From contig JACRLO010000013.1 in assembly GCA_016235245.1 (NCBI GenBank), positions 31,232-95,231 of the forward strand: a stretch of 64,000 nt of DNA. Reading direction: 5' to 3'. Made by a program: the position numbers and the translations under genes. The notes beneath the pieces are model-generated. The model was not told the origin of the DNA. It did no database searches and saw nothing but the letters and a program-made list of their open reading frames with translations. Shown in pieces: positions 18,585 to 29,220 of this stretch (position 1 is its first letter; each line of letters opens with the position of its first letter). Source of the stretch: Nitrospirota bacterium. GTDB taxonomy: Bacteria > Nitrospirota > Thermodesulfovibrionia > Thermodesulfovibrionales > UBA6898.

Positions 18585-19858
18585 CCAACAACAGTCCCCT
18601 GAAGGTCATAGTCGAAGGCCTGATCGATTCTGACGTTAACGAACTCATGCTTCCCGACCCCGTCTCCCTTCAAAAAAACGACCCCGTCTATTTCCGGTGC
18701 CTGGGAATATATCCTGCCGATCCCGACATCACCGTCCATCTCATCCACAAGGGCCCTGAAGACCCTGCCGACAAGCATCTTGTTCCTTTCGAGAGAAATG
18801 GCAGACTGCACCTCCATGATCCTGTCGCGCCGCTTTGCCCGGATATGTTTCGGCACCTGGCCTTTCAGCGCATATGCAGCGCTTCCCTCTTCCCGTGAAT
18901 AGGTGAAGACGCCCAGCCTGTCTAATTCCATGCGCCGGACAAAATCGAGCATAGATTCAAAATCCTCCTGCGTCTCCTGAGGGAACCCGGTAATCAGGGT
19001 GCTTCTGAGCGCCACATCCGGAACCATTGTCCTGATCTTCTTTATAAGCTTTTCGTAATATTGCCTGCCGCCCCCGCGCTTCATCAGGCCGAGGATCTTT
19101 TCTTCTGTATGTTGAAGCGGAATATCGAGATATTTGCAAACTTTTTTTTCTGCTGCTATCGTTTCGAGGAGTTCATCCGTAATTGCGGTCGGATAGAGAT
19201 AAAGAAGGCGTATCCAGAAATCACCGCTGATCGAGGCGATATCCTTTATGAGCCGCGAAAGGTCATATTGGGCAAGGTCTTTGCCATAGGACGTGATGTC
19301 CTGGGCCACGATGATGAGCTCACGCCGCCCTGCCCTGATAAGCGCTTCCGCCTCTTTCAGAATATCCTCGGGCGCGCTGCTATGGAAACCGCCCCGGATA
19401 TCGGGGATTACACAGTAAGAGCAACCCCTGTCGCAGCCTTCCGCTATCTTGAGATAGGCATATGCCGTATCAGCAAGTCGAACATCAGGTTCCGCAGAAG
19501 CCGCCGCAGGCAGAACGCTGACGCAGTAATCAACGATCTTCTCGTCATCGCCAACGCCGTACAGCACGTCGATCTCCGGGATCTCCTGTTTCAGTTCCTC
19601 CCCATATCTTTTGGCAAGGCATCCGAAGACGACAAGTTTCTTTTTCCCGGACTCTTTGGCAGCCGTCAGCCTGAGGATCTCTTCTATCGACTCCTTTTTT
19701 GCTGCATCGATGAATCCGCAGGTATTGATAAGAAGAAGGTCTGCCTGCTCAGGATCTTCGGTATAAGACAGACCCCGTGCAGCGAGCTTTTTCAGGAGGT
19801 TTTCCGAATCGACCAGGTTCTTCGGGCAGCCAAGGCTTACGAGGGATATCTTAGACAC
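18581..19858 (-). CDS. rimO: ribosomal protein S12 methylthiotransferase RimO
   Basis: 425-aa radical SAM methylthiotransferase that modifies an aspartate of ribosomal protein S12. The N-terminal UPF0004 domain has the three cluster cysteines (SLGCPKNLVDSE, NTCGFIDAAKKES, FGCLAKRY). The radical SAM motif CDRGCSYCVIPDIRG (about 141-155) and a C-terminal TRAM domain follow. The SLGCPKNLVDSE start separates RimO from MiaB. Confidence 0.96.
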   Translation of the reverse strand: MSKISLVSLGCPKNLVDSENLLKKLAARGLSYTEDPEQADLLLINTCGFIDAAKKESIEEILRLTAAKESGKKKLVVFGCLAKRYGEELKQEIPEIDVLYGVGDDEKIVDYCVSVLPAAASAEPDVRLADTAYAYLKIAEGCDRGCSYCVIPDIRGGFHSSAPEDILKEAEALIRAGRRELIIVAQDITSYGKDLAQYDLSRLIKDIASISGDFWIRLLYLYPTAITDELLETIAAEKKVCKYLDIPLQHTEEKILGLMKRGGGRQYYEKLIKKIRTMVPDVALRSTLITGFPQETQEDFESMLDFVRRMELDRLGVFTYSREEGSAAYALKGQVPKHIRAKRRDRIMEVQSAISLERNKMLVGRVFRALVDEMDGDVGIGRIYSQAPEIDGVVFLKGDGVGKHEFVNVRIDQAFDYDLQGTVVG

Positions 19859-20300
19859 GGCTTTTCTTCACCGTTCTGTAGACAATAAAATAACTGAGCA
19901 GTGCAGAAACAGAGCCCAAAACCGTGGTACCGAGCAGAAACGGCATAAGCAGAGGCCCCATGGTATGAAGCAGTTCTTTCATCGACAGATGAGCCCAGTC
20001 AATATCCGGGATAATATGGTTCATGGCAAGGAGCTTGGCGCCTAACCATATACCAAAGGAATAGATCGGCACAATGGTCCATGGATTCGTCACATAGATA
20101 CCGACAATGCTCACAAACTTGTTCAGCCTGAAGATCCATGCAACCAAAAGACCGAGCAGCGTATGAAGACCGATGAGAGGAGACATACCGATAAAAACGC
20201 CGACAGAAAATGCCAGCGCTATTCGGTGAGGCGATTCCTTAATGGTAAGGATTTGCCTGAGCTTATCCCTGAAGTGAGAAATGCCGATACCCCTTTGCAG
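19851..20300 (-). CDS. DUF2062 membrane protein, start codon uncertain
   Basis: Small inner-membrane protein of the DUF2062 family with the signature KESPHRIALAF...GVFIGMSPLIGLHTLL. The first ATG (20186) would cut off this conserved N-terminal part. The frame stays open back to a TAA at 20307-20309, and the family-like sequence runs to about position 20300. No ATG, GTG or TTG exists there; a CTG at 20300 or an ATC/ATT codon are the options, giving about 149 aa against 111 aa from the ATG. It overlaps the end of thiL in another frame and the start of rimO. Confidence 0.75.
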   Translation of the reverse strand: MQRGIGISHFRDKLRQILTIKESPHRIALAFSVGVFIGMSPLIGLHTLLGLLVAWIFRLNKFVSIVGIYVTNPWTIVPIYSFGIWLGAKLLAMNHIIPDIDWAHLSMKELLHTMGPLLMPFLLGTTVLGSVSALLSYFIVYRTVKKSRV

Positions 20301-21249
20301 AAATTTTTATATTTTTTTCTTTTTCGTCAACGACCGAGATACCTGAGCGCATGATTTCGCCTATACAGAAGGCCTTAACCTCTGCCTTTGCGGAAGCCGT
20401 AAAGAGAAGCTCATAATCCTCGCCGCCGCTCAAGGCAAGCTCAAGGGCAGAAATTCCCATACAGGCAGATGTTGCCTTCATTTCAGTTGAAAGAGGCAAA
20501 TCCCCGGCCCGGATTCGTGCACCCACGCCGCTCTCCCTGCAGAGGCGTGAAAGATCGATCAGAAGACCGTCGCTTATATCAATCATCGCGGTAGCAATGC
20601 CGGATATTTTTCTCGGATCTCTGGCAAGCGGCATCAGATGCCTTCTCAGCAGGGGAGCTGCAACATCCCATGCCACAGGCAAGCCCTTTCTTTCGCATTT
20701 CGCAAAATCAACCGTTCGTCGCATATTCTGGAGCATCCGCAGACCGCAGGCCGAATCGCCGAGCATACCGGTCACATAGATCCTGTCTCCGACCCTCGCT
20801 CCTTTTCTCTTCAGGACTTTTTCCCCGGTCCCAACAGCAGTAAGAGAAAGCATGATCCGGTCAGCAGACGATATATCGCCGCCTATGAGACTTACACCGT
20901 AGGTCTTAAGCGCCTCTTCAATGCCATCGAAGAACTGGTCAAAAAATCCTGTGGTGCTGCTTCCCTTGGCCGAGAAGTTCAGAAGAACAGACTGGGGTAT
21001 ACCGCCCATCGCAAAGATATCACTGATATTTACGGATACCAGCTTAAAGCCCAATTGAAAAGGGGTGATCCAGGAAAGATCGAAATGAACTCCTTCCACC
21101 ATCATGTCCGTGGTAAGCAGAATATTCTTTCCGCCCCTGATCACGGCGGCATCGTCGCCAATACCGACAGCAACGCCCCGGGCCCTCTTGCCAAAGCGCT
21201 TGCGCAGGATCTCGATAAGAGAGAGCTCTCCGGCCCGAGACAATTTCAT
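20263..21249 (-). CDS. thiL: thiamine-monophosphate kinase
   Basis: 328-aa ATP-dependent kinase that makes thiamine diphosphate. Family motifs are visible: GIGDDAAV (about 28-35), TTDMMVEGVHFDL, the Mg-binding SVNISDIFAMGG, GGDISSAD, MIDISDGLLIDL and ALSGGEDYELLF. It has the same fold as SelD, but the start region lacks the Cys/Sec-Gly-Cys loop of SelD, so it is not selenophosphate synthetase. It starts 10 bases after the lon stop. Confidence 0.94.
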   Translation of the reverse strand: MKLSRAGELSLIEILRKRFGKRARGVAVGIGDDAAVIRGGKNILLTTDMMVEGVHFDLSWITPFQLGFKLVSVNISDIFAMGGIPQSVLLNFSAKGSSTTGFFDQFFDGIEEALKTYGVSLIGGDISSADRIMLSLTAVGTGEKVLKRKGARVGDRIYVTGMLGDSACGLRMLQNMRRTVDFAKCERKGLPVAWDVAAPLLRRHLMPLARDPRKISGIATAMIDISDGLLIDLSRLCRESGVGARIRAGDLPLSTEMKATSACMGISALELALSGGEDYELLFTASAKAEVKAFCIGEIMRSGISVVDEKEKNIKISAKGYRHFSLQG

Positions 21250-21259
21250 GATAGAGAAA

Positions 21260-23620
21260 TCAGGATTTTTTCTTGGCCTTAAGCGCCGCTTTCAACACCT
21301 GATCCATTGTCTCTGCAAAGATGAACTCCATATCCTTCTTGATATACTTCGGGATATCTTCAAGATCTTTTTTGTTCCGCTTCGGCAGTATGATCTTCCT
21401 GATGCCCATGCGTTTGGCTGCCAGGGTCTTTTCTTTCAAACCGCCGATCGGCAGCACCCTGCCCCTGAGCGTTACCTCTCCGGTCATCGCAATGTTCTTG
21501 TTTACCGGCCTGCCGTTAAAGACCGAGGCGATGGCCGTGGCTATCGTGATGCCGGCAGACGGACCGTCCTTTGGAATTGCGCCTGCAGGAACATGGATAT
21601 GGACATCGGTCTTTGAAAAGATGTCGTCCTTGATGCCGAGTGTTTTTGCCGTAGATCTGACGTAGCTGAGCGCTGCCTGGGCAGATTCCTTCATGACGTC
21701 GCCCAACTGTCCGGTAAGGGTCAGATTGCCCCTGCCCTTCATGGTCGTGGCTTCAATATAGATGATATCGCCGCCGGCTTCTGTCCAGGCAAGGCCTGTA
21801 GAGACGCCGACTTCATCCTTCTCCATCTCCTCTTCTGGCAGAAATTTTGGCACCCCAAGGAACCCCTGAAGATTCTTTGCCGTTATCATAAACTTCTTCT
21901 CTTTGCCTTCAGCGATCCGCTTTGCCACCTTTCTGCAAAGGTTTGCGATCTCCCGCTCAAGATTGCGGACGCCCGCCTCGCGGGTATACTGCGAGATAAG
22001 CAGATTCAGCGCCTGGTCCGTGATCGAGAGTATCGCAGCGGTAAGTCCGTGCTCTTCAAGCTGCTTTGGCAGGAGATACTTCTTTGCAATGCCAAGCTTC
22101 TCTTCCGTGGTATACCCGGAGAGATATATGATCTCCATCCTGTCTCTGAGCGGACCCGGTATGGTGTCGGCAAGGTTGCCCGTTGTGATGAACATGACAT
22201 TGCTCAAATCAAAAGGCACTGACAGGTAATGGTCGGCAAAGGCGAAGTTCTGCTCGGGATCCAGCACCTCAAGCAGCGCTGATGAGGGATCTCCGCGGTA
22301 ATCATTGCCGATCTTGTCGATCTCATCAAGCATAAAGACCGGATTATTCGTGCCTGCTGTCTTGATACCCTGAATGATCCTGCCGGGCAGCGCACCGACA
22401 TAGGTACGCCTGTGGCCCCGGATCTCAGCCTCATCCCGAACGCCGCCAAGAGACATGCGGACAAACTCTCTGCCTAACGAACGTGCAATAGACCGGCCCA
22501 ATGACGTCTTGCCTACTCCAGGAGGTCCGATAAAGCAGATGATCGGTCCTTTCATCTTCTCTTTAAGTTTTCGCACACTCAGATATTCGAGGATACGCTC
22601 CTTCACCTTTTCGAGGTCATAATGATCATCATTGAGCACCTTTTTCGCTGCCTTGATGTCGAGATTATCCTTGGTGCTCGTTGACCATGGGACCTCCACA
22701 AGCCAGTCGAGATAGGTCCGGATCGTTCCGGCTTCTGCGCTGTCCGGATGCATCTTCTCCAGCCTTTTCAGCTGCTTTTCCGCTTCTTTCAATACTTTTT
22801 CAGGCATCTTGGCCTCTTCCATTTTTTGCCTGAACTCCCTGATCTCTTCAGCCCGCTCGTCAATATCGCCGAGTTCCTTCTGGATAGCCTTGAGCTGCTC
22901 CCGTAAAAAGTATTCACGCTGGGTCTTATCGATCTCTCCGCGCGCCTCTGACTGAATTTTCTGCTGCACGATCAGGAGTTCTATCTCATGACCGAGGATA
23001 TCGCTTACCCGTTTCAGTTTCTTCACCGGGTCGGTGAGTTCGAGTATTTCCTGGGCCTGCTCTGTCTTCAGTCCAAGATTGGATGCCACAAGATCTGCGA
23101 GCCTTCCGGGTTCATCAAGGTTCTCGATAACGACCATAATGTCAGGGAGTATGGTTTTGCCATACGATACTGCCTTATCGAGCTGCTCCTTGACTGTTCT
23201 GATCTGGGCCTCTTCCTCGATCGTGACCGCTGCCGGTTTCGCATCTTCTATCTTGGCAATCTCTGCCTCCAGATATGGCGTTGCCCGCAAAAACTTCTTA
23301 ACCCTGGCCTTTGACAGACCCTGCACCAGGATCTTCACCCTGCCGTCCGGCAGCTTAAGCATCCTCATGATCATGCCGACCGTGCCGTTTTCATACAGGT
23401 CAGCAGCAGCGGGGTTTTCAATGCTCATGTCTCTCTGCGTAAGCAGAAGGATCATCCGGTTTTCCGCAAGGGCCTGTTCGATTGCCTTAATGGACATTTC
23501 CCTGCCGACAAATAGCGGGATGATCATGTAGGGGAAAACCACGATATCTCTGACCGGCAGCACCGGAATGATTTCAGGGATCTCGGTCTCTTTATCGTTA
23601 TCTTTTTCTTTCTCTGCCAT
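21260..23620 (-). CDS. lon: ATP-dependent protease La (Lon)
   Basis: 786-aa cytoplasmic AAA+ serine protease. It has the N-terminal LON substrate domain ([22 protein letters not shown]), coiled linker, Walker [10 protein letters not shown] (about 353), Walker [10 protein letters not shown], and the C-terminal protease domain with KDGPSAG (catalytic Ser) and the downstream Lys. Full family length, read with galU upstream and thiL downstream. Confidence 0.97.
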   Translation of the reverse strand: MAEKEKDNDKETEIPEIIPVLPVRDIVVFPYMIIPLFVGREMSIKAIEQALAENRMILLLTQRDMSIENPAAADLYENGTVGMIMRMLKLPDGRVKILVQGLSKARVKKFLRATPYLEAEIAKIEDAKPAAVTIEEEAQIRTVKEQLDKAVSYGKTILPDIMVVIENLDEPGRLADLVASNLGLKTEQAQEILELTDPVKKLKRVSDILGHEIELLIVQQKIQSEARGEIDKTQREYFLREQLKAIQKELGDIDERAEEIREFRQKMEEAKMPEKVLKEAEKQLKRLEKMHPDSAEAGTIRTYLDWLVEVPWSTSTKDNLDIKAAKKVLNDDHYDLEKVKERILEYLSVRKLKEKMKGPIICFIGPPGVGKTSLGRSIARSLGREFVRMSLGGVRDEAEIRGHRRTYVGALPGRIIQGIKTAGTNNPVFMLDEIDKIGNDYRGDPSSALLEVLDPEQNFAFADHYLSVPFDLSNVMFITTGNLADTIPGPLRDRMEIIYLSGYTTEEKLGIAKKYLLPKQLEEHGLTAAILSITDQALNLLISQYTREAGVRNLEREIANLCRKVAKRIAEGKEKKFMITAKNLQGFLGVPKFLPEEEMEKDEVGVSTGLAWTEAGGDIIYIEATTMKGRGNLTLTGQLGDVMKESAQAALSYVRSTAKTLGIKDDIFSKTDVHIHVPAGAIPKDGPSAGITIATAIASVFNGRPVNKNIAMTGEVTLRGRVLPIGGLKEKTLAAKRMGIRKIILPKRNKKDLEDIPKYIKKDMEFIFAETMDQVLKAALKAKKKS

Positions 23621-23645
23621 TGCTTCTCCTTATGCGTTCCTTGAA

Positions 23646-24524
23646 TTAATGTTTCAGCTTTCTGGCAACTTCCAGCAGATATTTTCTAAAATCCTTTGCA
23701 AGCTCCTTATTCTTGAGGGCGAAGTCCACCGTAGCTTTGAGATAGCCAAGTTTATCGCCCGCATCATACCTCTTACCCTCAAATAGATACCCATATACAG
23801 GCCTCTTCTGAAGCAGCACATTGATCGCGTCTGTCAGCTGGATCTCTCCGCCCTTGCCGGGCTTCGCCTTCGCGAGGATATCGAAGATGTCAGGGGTAAG
23901 GATGTATCTCCCGATAATGGCCATATGGGACGGTGCGTTTTCAGGATCAGGCTTTTCAACAAGACTGTTGATCCTGAAGACATTGTCCCACTCCTTCACC
24001 CCGCCGATAATGCCATACCGATTGACCTCGTGGGTTGGAACCCTTTCAAGCGCCAGGATCGGGCTCTTCAGCTTACGGTATAATTTGATCATATCATGGA
24101 GCAGCGGCTCTTCTGTCGGGATAATGTCATCACTCAGGATGACGGCAAAAGGCTCGTCCTTTACAAAAGGCTTGGCGCAGAGGATCGCATGTCCGAGGCC
24201 GAGCGCATAGCCCTGCCTGATATAGGCAATGTTGATCTCACTCAGCCGGTTGATCTCCTCAAGCAGCTTCTCCTTGCCGCTCTTCTTCAGCTTATCCTCA
24301 AGCTCAAAGGCATAGTCGAAATGGTCCTCAATATTCCTCTTATGCTTGCCGGTGATGATAATAAACTCGGAGATATCACAGGCTATCGCCTCTTCAATGC
24401 CGTATTGAATCATCGGCTTGTCCACGATAGGCAGCATCTCCTTGGGAGATGCCTTGGTCGCAGGAAGAAACCGCGTCCCGAGACCGGCAGCAGGGAAAAT
24501 AGCCTTTTTTATATCATCAGACAT
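23646..24524 (-). CDS. galU: UTP-glucose-1-phosphate uridylyltransferase
   Basis: 292-aa nucleotidyltransferase making UDP-glucose. The N-terminal motif FPAAGLGTRFLPATKASPKEMLPIVDKPMI is diagnostic, with later RQGYALGLGHAILCAK, LSDDIIP and EKPDPENAPS. Probably first in a galU-lon-thiL group; the 25-base gap to lon is short. Confidence 0.95.
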   Translation of the reverse strand: MSDDIKKAIFPAAGLGTRFLPATKASPKEMLPIVDKPMIQYGIEEAIACDISEFIIITGKHKRNIEDHFDYAFELEDKLKKSGKEKLLEEINRLSEINIAYIRQGYALGLGHAILCAKPFVKDEPFAVILSDDIIPTEEPLLHDMIKLYRKLKSPILALERVPTHEVNRYGIIGGVKEWDNVFRINSLVEKPDPENAPSHMAIIGRYILTPDIFDILAKAKPGKGGEIQLTDAINVLLQKRPVYGYLFEGKRYDAGDKLGYLKATVDFALKNKELAKDFRKYLLEVARKLKH

Positions 24525-24864
24525 CTCTATACCTCATAAACAAATTTCGTTATTATACCATATATTAACAGGGGGATTTGACTACGATCTCATGAGAACT
24601 ACCCTCCATTGAGGCAAGAGTCATCCGTATACTTAACCCATATGAAGTGCTCCTTGTCACGGGCTGTATCACGATAAAGATGGTGGAATAGAAGACCTGA
24701 CTTGCGCAGGGACAATATCAAGCCACAATTAACATTATAATGGCACTGTTATTTTTGACAGTAGAGTCATTTTGGCAGTGGCAATCAGGATCGGACTTGA
24801 AAAATATTACACCGTATCCACCCTTGACATTTCGGTCAGCTAATCTCCTCTGCTAATATAGCGG
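24525..24864. other. divergent intergenic region galU/SWIM gene
   Basis: 340 bases with no protein-like frame and no clear structured RNA. Scattered -10-like hexamers (for example TATAAT at 24736-24741) occur, but none has a convincing partner at the right distance. Confidence 0.5.
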
Positions 24865-25812
24865 ATGTCCAATTCAGACAGGGAAGAACTGTTAGGCCTT
24901 ATACAGGCCTTCTCTCCCGGAGCTATCTACACGATCGCGCCAAAGCAATATGTGGTAAGGGGCTTTGACTATTACCGGCAGGACAGGTTGGTCGAATTTG
25001 CATGGACACCCGACCGACCTGTCCTGATTGCAACCGTAAAGGGAACCTGGACCTACCATGTCACTATCAGGGTCCAGGGCAAACGCCTTTCCTTCAGCTG
25101 CGGCTGCCCTGCATGGTCTTATCATTCAAACTGCAAGCATGTTATATGCAGCATAATAACGATCGCAAACCTGCTCGATCCCTCTGCGTTCAAGATCGTC
25201 AACCGCGATGAGTCCCGCAGGCAAGGGCTCCTGAGAGAACTGTTTGGTGAGCCAGCGCTCTCTGCTGTTTCTGTTACCAAAAACGGAAACCATGAATTAC
25301 CCGCCCCTGAAGTTATGGAATATTCCATCGTTATTCATAAGGACCGCCAGATAATCGATATACAGATCAGGCTCAATGGCAAAAGATTAACGCATTATCA
25401 CAGCGCCTGTCCCCATGAACTGAGACAGTTTGTGCATCCTCAGCCCTCCTATCCGTATATGAGCAGAATGTTCGCTTTTGAGCATTACCTTAATCGCTAC
25501 GGCAACAAGCATCCGTTTATGCTTGAAACTGAAAACGGAGAAACGCGGATACAATTCGATGAGGTTAAACATTACCGCACATGCACCTGTTTCGACGCCT
25601 ATCCCGGTCAGGTAACAATAAGCAAGCTCTGCTTTTATGAAGACAGAGAAATCGGAGCAGCGAACATTGCCGGTGATTATGTCTTTGACCTTGATGCCGG
25701 CACATTCAGCGTTATCAGAGACAGAAGCGGCTGGCAGCTCTGGAATGAGTGCAATGACATCTTTCATCCCTACGGCTCCTTCGCAGAAGAGCCGGAAGAT
25801 GTTTCACGATAA
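24865..25812 (+). CDS. SWIM zinc-finger protein
   Basis: 315-aa protein with an N-terminal SWIM domain (about residues 50-95) whose zinc ligands are CGCPAWSYHSNCKH (CxC...CxH). The rest matches no family I can name. SWIM proteins are often encoded next to SNF2 helicases and thought to bind DNA or protein for them. The SNF2 gene starts 23 bases downstream, so the two are very likely co-expressed partners. Confidence 0.8.
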   Translation: MSNSDREELLGLIQAFSPGAIYTIAPKQYVVRGFDYYRQDRLVEFAWTPDRPVLIATVKGTWTYHVTIRVQGKRLSFSCGCPAWSYHSNCKHVICSIITIANLLDPSAFKIVNRDESRRQGLLRELFGEPALSAVSVTKNGNHELPAPEVMEYSIVIHKDRQIIDIQIRLNGKRLTHYHSACPHELRQFVHPQPSYPYMSRMFAFEHYLNRYGNKHPFMLETENGETRIQFDEVKHYRTCTCFDAYPGQVTISKLCFYEDREIGAANIAGDYVFDLDAGTFSVIRDRSGWQLWNECNDIFHPYGSFAEEPEDVSR

Positions 25813-25835
25813 GGGCCGAATGTCTCGTTGAAGGC

Positions 25836-28124
25836 ATGCCGACAGCCCCGGTCATTAAACTCTTCAGGATGCTGACCCCAACAGGAAACGGGCTTTCTCC
25901 TGCCTTGCGCGTTCATAAGAGGAGAAGAGCTCTCTGCCAGGCCTTCTTTGATATGCTTGGAGCTGAAACAAAGGCAGCAGCCGAAGGTGTAATCAAGAAG
26001 ACCCTTTCAAATGGGGACTTTGGCCGGTACAGGATAATGAAAGAGGCACGGCAGGCACTGAAAGCCTGCTTTACTATCTTTAACCATGAGGAGCGTCAGC
26101 TGCTTCTTCAGAATAACAGATGGCTGTCTGTTGATCTGAACAAAGAAAGAGAGCTTTCCCTGTATCGAATCCCTTATGAAATATTCGGCTGGGAAATCTT
26201 CAAGGATATGCAGCAGCACGACCTCATGACCGTTGCAGCTGACGAGATGAGCAGAAATCTTTCCCTTCTTTACGATCGATTAACAATAGAAGGAATTGAT
26301 CTTTATTATGAGCATAAGCCGGTCAAGACGACCTCCTGGGACTTTGCCTTCGATGCGGTGAGGCCTTCAAACCTCGACTGGTTCGAGATCAGACCCGAGA
26401 TACGGTGCGACGGAAGGCTGATCGATGAAGAGACCTGGCAGAGGATACTCGCAGGCAGGGGTATGAGCGAACAGGACGACTGTGTCCGGATCCTTGATGC
26501 CAATTCACAGAAAGTGCTGTCCATGATTTCTGATATCTGCAGGCCTGATAAAAAAGACAAAAGACTACGCAGGGAAGTGGTACAGGTGCCACGCCTCAGG
26601 ATACTTGACTGGATCATGCTCAGAAATAGCGGCGTTAAAATAAAACTGCCGCCTGAGGACGAGGAGATCATCAGCCAGCTGACCACCTTCGAAAATATCG
26701 GGGCCCGGCCACTACCCTCAGAGCTTAAGGCTAAACTGAGAAACTACCAGAAGGATGGCTATGCATGGCTTGCCTTCCTTTATGAAAGCAGATTTGGCGC
26801 CTGTCTGGCAGACGATATGGGGCTCGGAAAGACAATTCAGGCCATAAGTCTGTTAGGTGGCATAAAAGAAGGTCGCATTAACACTCAGAGATCAGATGCG
26901 CAATATCCACACCTCGTTGTATTGCCGCCGAGCCTGCTCTTTAACTGGGAGAATGAGATAACAAGGTTCTACCCAAAACTGAAGCTTGTCTTTTACGCCG
27001 GCAAGGAAAGAAGCACCTCTTTTGAGGGCTACGATGTTGTGCTCACCACCTATGGTCTGGTAAGGAGGGATATCGAGAGACTGAGGGAGATCCGCTTTGA
27101 TGTCATTATCTTTGACGAGGCCCAGGCTATCAAGAATATCCATGCTGATGTCACCGGAGCGGTCAGGCAGTTGAAGTGCAATTTCAAGCTTGCAATGACC
27201 GGCACACCGGTCGAAAACCATATAGGAGAATATTATTCGATCGTCGACCTCGCTGTTCCCGGGCTGCTTGGTGAATACGAGGAGTTCAGGCCCCTGATCA
27301 AACAGGAGAGCTCCCCTTCCCTTAACAGGATTATAAGACGAACAAGGCCGTTTGTACTGAGGAGAACCAAAGAGAAGATACTGAAGGAGCTGCCGCCCAA
27401 GACAGAGACCGACATATATCTCGATCTCACCGAAAAACAGAAGGCACTCTATAAAAGAACGGTCTCAGAGATCAGGCAGACCATAGATGAGGCTTACAGA
27501 ACAAAAACCGGACAACAGGCCCAGATCGTTGCACTGACAGCTATACTGAAGCTCAGGCAGCTCTGCATATCACCGCAGCTGCTCTCCCCTGAAATAAAGG
27601 AGTCTTCCCCAAAGACCGTATTCCTTATTGAAAGCCTCAGGGAACTTCTGGAGGAAAATCACAGCGCTCTGGTCTTTTCGCAGTTTACGTCCTTTCTTGA
27701 TCTCCTTGAACCGGATCTCCGGAAACACAATATAAATTTCCTGAGGCTCGACGGCTCCACCCAGGTGAAGAAAAGAAAAAAGCTGATAGAGACATTCCAG
27801 GGTGGTGATGGCCCGTCGGTCTTTCTCCTGAGCCTGAAGGCAGGAGGACAGGGATTGAACCTGACCAGGGCATCCTATGTCTTTCATCTCGACCCGTGGT
27901 GGAACCCTGCGGTAGAAAACCAGGCATCTGACAGGGCACACCGCATAGGCCAGAAGAAAAAAGTCACCATCACGCGTATCCTGATGCGCCATACCATTGA
28001 GGAAAAGATGATGGCTCTCAAAAAAAAGAAGCTTGAGCTCTACAAAGCGGTCATGGAGGAGTCAGGAATGGGGAAGAAAGGCTTCTCCATAACACGAGAG
28101 GACTTTAATTACCTGCTCGGCTGA
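25836..28124 (+). CDS. SNF2/RapA-family DEAD/DEAH-box helicase
   Basis: 762-aa Swi2/Snf2 ATPase. The N-terminal third (about 1-290) is variable. The core has motif I DDMGLGKT (about 328), motif II FDEAQ, motif III MTGTPVENHIGEYYSI, and in the second RecA domain FSQFTSFLDLLE, LSLKAGGQGLNLT and DRAHRIGQ. These translocate on double-stranded DNA. There is no nuclease or restriction domain, and the SWIM partner is a separate gene rather than fused. No other defence genes surround it, so a housekeeping DNA-repair or remodelling role is as likely as defence. Confidence 0.9.
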   Translation: MPTAPVIKLFRMLTPTGNGLSPALRVHKRRRALCQAFFDMLGAETKAAAEGVIKKTLSNGDFGRYRIMKEARQALKACFTIFNHEERQLLLQNNRWLSVDLNKERELSLYRIPYEIFGWEIFKDMQQHDLMTVAADEMSRNLSLLYDRLTIEGIDLYYEHKPVKTTSWDFAFDAVRPSNLDWFEIRPEIRCDGRLIDEETWQRILAGRGMSEQDDCVRILDANSQKVLSMISDICRPDKKDKRLRREVVQVPRLRILDWIMLRNSGVKIKLPPEDEEIISQLTTFENIGARPLPSELKAKLRNYQKDGYAWLAFLYESRFGACLADDMGLGKTIQAISLLGGIKEGRINTQRSDAQYPHLVVLPPSLLFNWENEITRFYPKLKLVFYAGKERSTSFEGYDVVLTTYGLVRRDIERLREIRFDVIIFDEAQAIKNIHADVTGAVRQLKCNFKLAMTGTPVENHIGEYYSIVDLAVPGLLGEYEEFRPLIKQESSPSLNRIIRRTRPFVLRRTKEKILKELPPKTETDIYLDLTEKQKALYKRTVSEIRQTIDEAYRTKTGQQAQIVALTAILKLRQLCISPQLLSPEIKESSPKTVFLIESLRELLEENHSALVFSQFTSFLDLLEPDLRKHNINFLRLDGSTQVKKRKKLIETFQGGDGPSVFLLSLKAGGQGLNLTRASYVFHLDPWWNPAVENQASDRAHRIGQKKKVTITRILMRHTIEEKMMALKKKKLELYKAVMEESGMGKKGFSITREDFNYLLG

Positions 28125-28189
28125 CCTGCTTCATGCGCTACACTGGCAGGGTAGATTAAACCCCGCCGAATATATGGAGGTTGAAAAAG

Positions 28190-29182
28190 ATGACAACGAC
28201 AAATTGCGGGGTAACACCTGTAACGTGGCTCCTTGTTTTAATCTGTAGTATTGTCAGTCTATGCATGATCATGCCGGCATCTGCATTTGACGGACCGCTG
28301 AGGGTAAAGAACCAATTCCCGCTGTTTATGCATCTTGATTCCCCCTGTTTTGAGTCAGCAGCCACGGTCAATTCTTTTTCCACAACTCTTTTTTATTCGA
28401 GTGTTTTCATGAATAGACAGTCAGCACAGTGGAAGGCCCAGCTTGATATGGAGATAGCAGAATTGAACCTCAGATATACAAGACAGATCAGCAATCTTGT
28501 TGAGCTCGGGGTGGAAGTCCCTATCCTTGCCCTTACGAGCGGATTCATGGATCCATTTCTCAATACGTTCCACAGCACCTTCGGATTTGCGGATTATGGA
28601 AGGCAGAGCAGACCTGGTAATTCTTTCCTGTATCAGGTGCAGCGCAGGGGGAGTGTGATTATCAGGGGTGAGGATAACGGGATTGGACTTGGTGACATAA
28701 AACTCTCTGCCAAAAAGCTTCTTTTTGATAAGGATCCGCTGATAAGCATTAAGGCAGATGTCGAACTTCCGACGGGTGCCGCATCAAAGGGATACGGAAG
28801 CGGCAGTCTGGATGGCGGGTTGTCTGTATTGATCGACAAACGGCTGGGTGAAAATATCATCTCCTATTACAACATGGGGGTCATCTTCCCCGGAAGACTG
28901 AAGGCAGTGGAGCCAATCCACATCAACACCTCGGGTTATGGAGGCGTGGGGCTTGAAGCCCTGATATATCAGAAATTCAGCCTGCTCGGACAAGTTATGG
29001 TTCAAACATCGCCGTTCCCAAAGACCGGTATCGGTACTATAGACAGGACAAGTGTCCTTTTTACGCTGGGCGGCAGATACGTAAAGGGAAAAGAACATTT
29101 TGAGTTTTCTTTCACCGAGGACCCCAATACTGCGGGCGCCGCGGACGTTACAATTACCCTATCCTACAAAACATATTTCTAA
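28190..29182 (+). CDS. predicted outer membrane protein, DUF3187-like
   Basis: 330-aa exported protein. The ATG at 28190 is preferred because GGAGG lies 9 bases upstream; the TTG at 28181 would touch that site. A signal peptide (about 7-33, ending PASAF) precedes DGPLRVKNQFPLFMHLD, and alternating beta-strand-like segments end in an aromatic residue (YKTYF), as in beta barrels. The pattern resembles DUF3187. Function unknown. Confidence 0.7.
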   Translation: MTTTNCGVTPVTWLLVLICSIVSLCMIMPASAFDGPLRVKNQFPLFMHLDSPCFESAATVNSFSTTLFYSSVFMNRQSAQWKAQLDMEIAELNLRYTRQISNLVELGVEVPILALTSGFMDPFLNTFHSTFGFADYGRQSRPGNSFLYQVQRRGSVIIRGEDNGIGLGDIKLSAKKLLFDKDPLISIKADVELPTGAASKGYGSGSLDGGLSVLIDKRLGENIISYYNMGVIFPGRLKAVEPIHINTSGYGGVGLEALIYQKFSLLGQVMVQTSPFPKTGIGTIDRTSVLFTLGGRYVKGKEHFEFSFTEDPNTAGAADVTITLSYKTYF

Positions 29183-29220
29183 AGAAAGCGGCGAAGGAAA
29201 TGGTGCAACCCATTAAAATA

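Noticed and set aside
20263..21249. Selenophosphate synthetase SelD that would support the selenoprotein
   Set aside because: The AIRS-fold protein has ThiL motifs and no Cys/Sec catalytic loop; no sel genes are in this window.
24824..24859. Sigma-70 promoter before the SWIM gene (TTGACA and TAATAT)
   Set aside because: The spacer is 24 bases, too long.
24865..28124. SWIM/SNF2 pair as an antiphage defence system
   Set aside because: No nuclease, methylase or other defence gene is nearby; surroundings are housekeeping genes.
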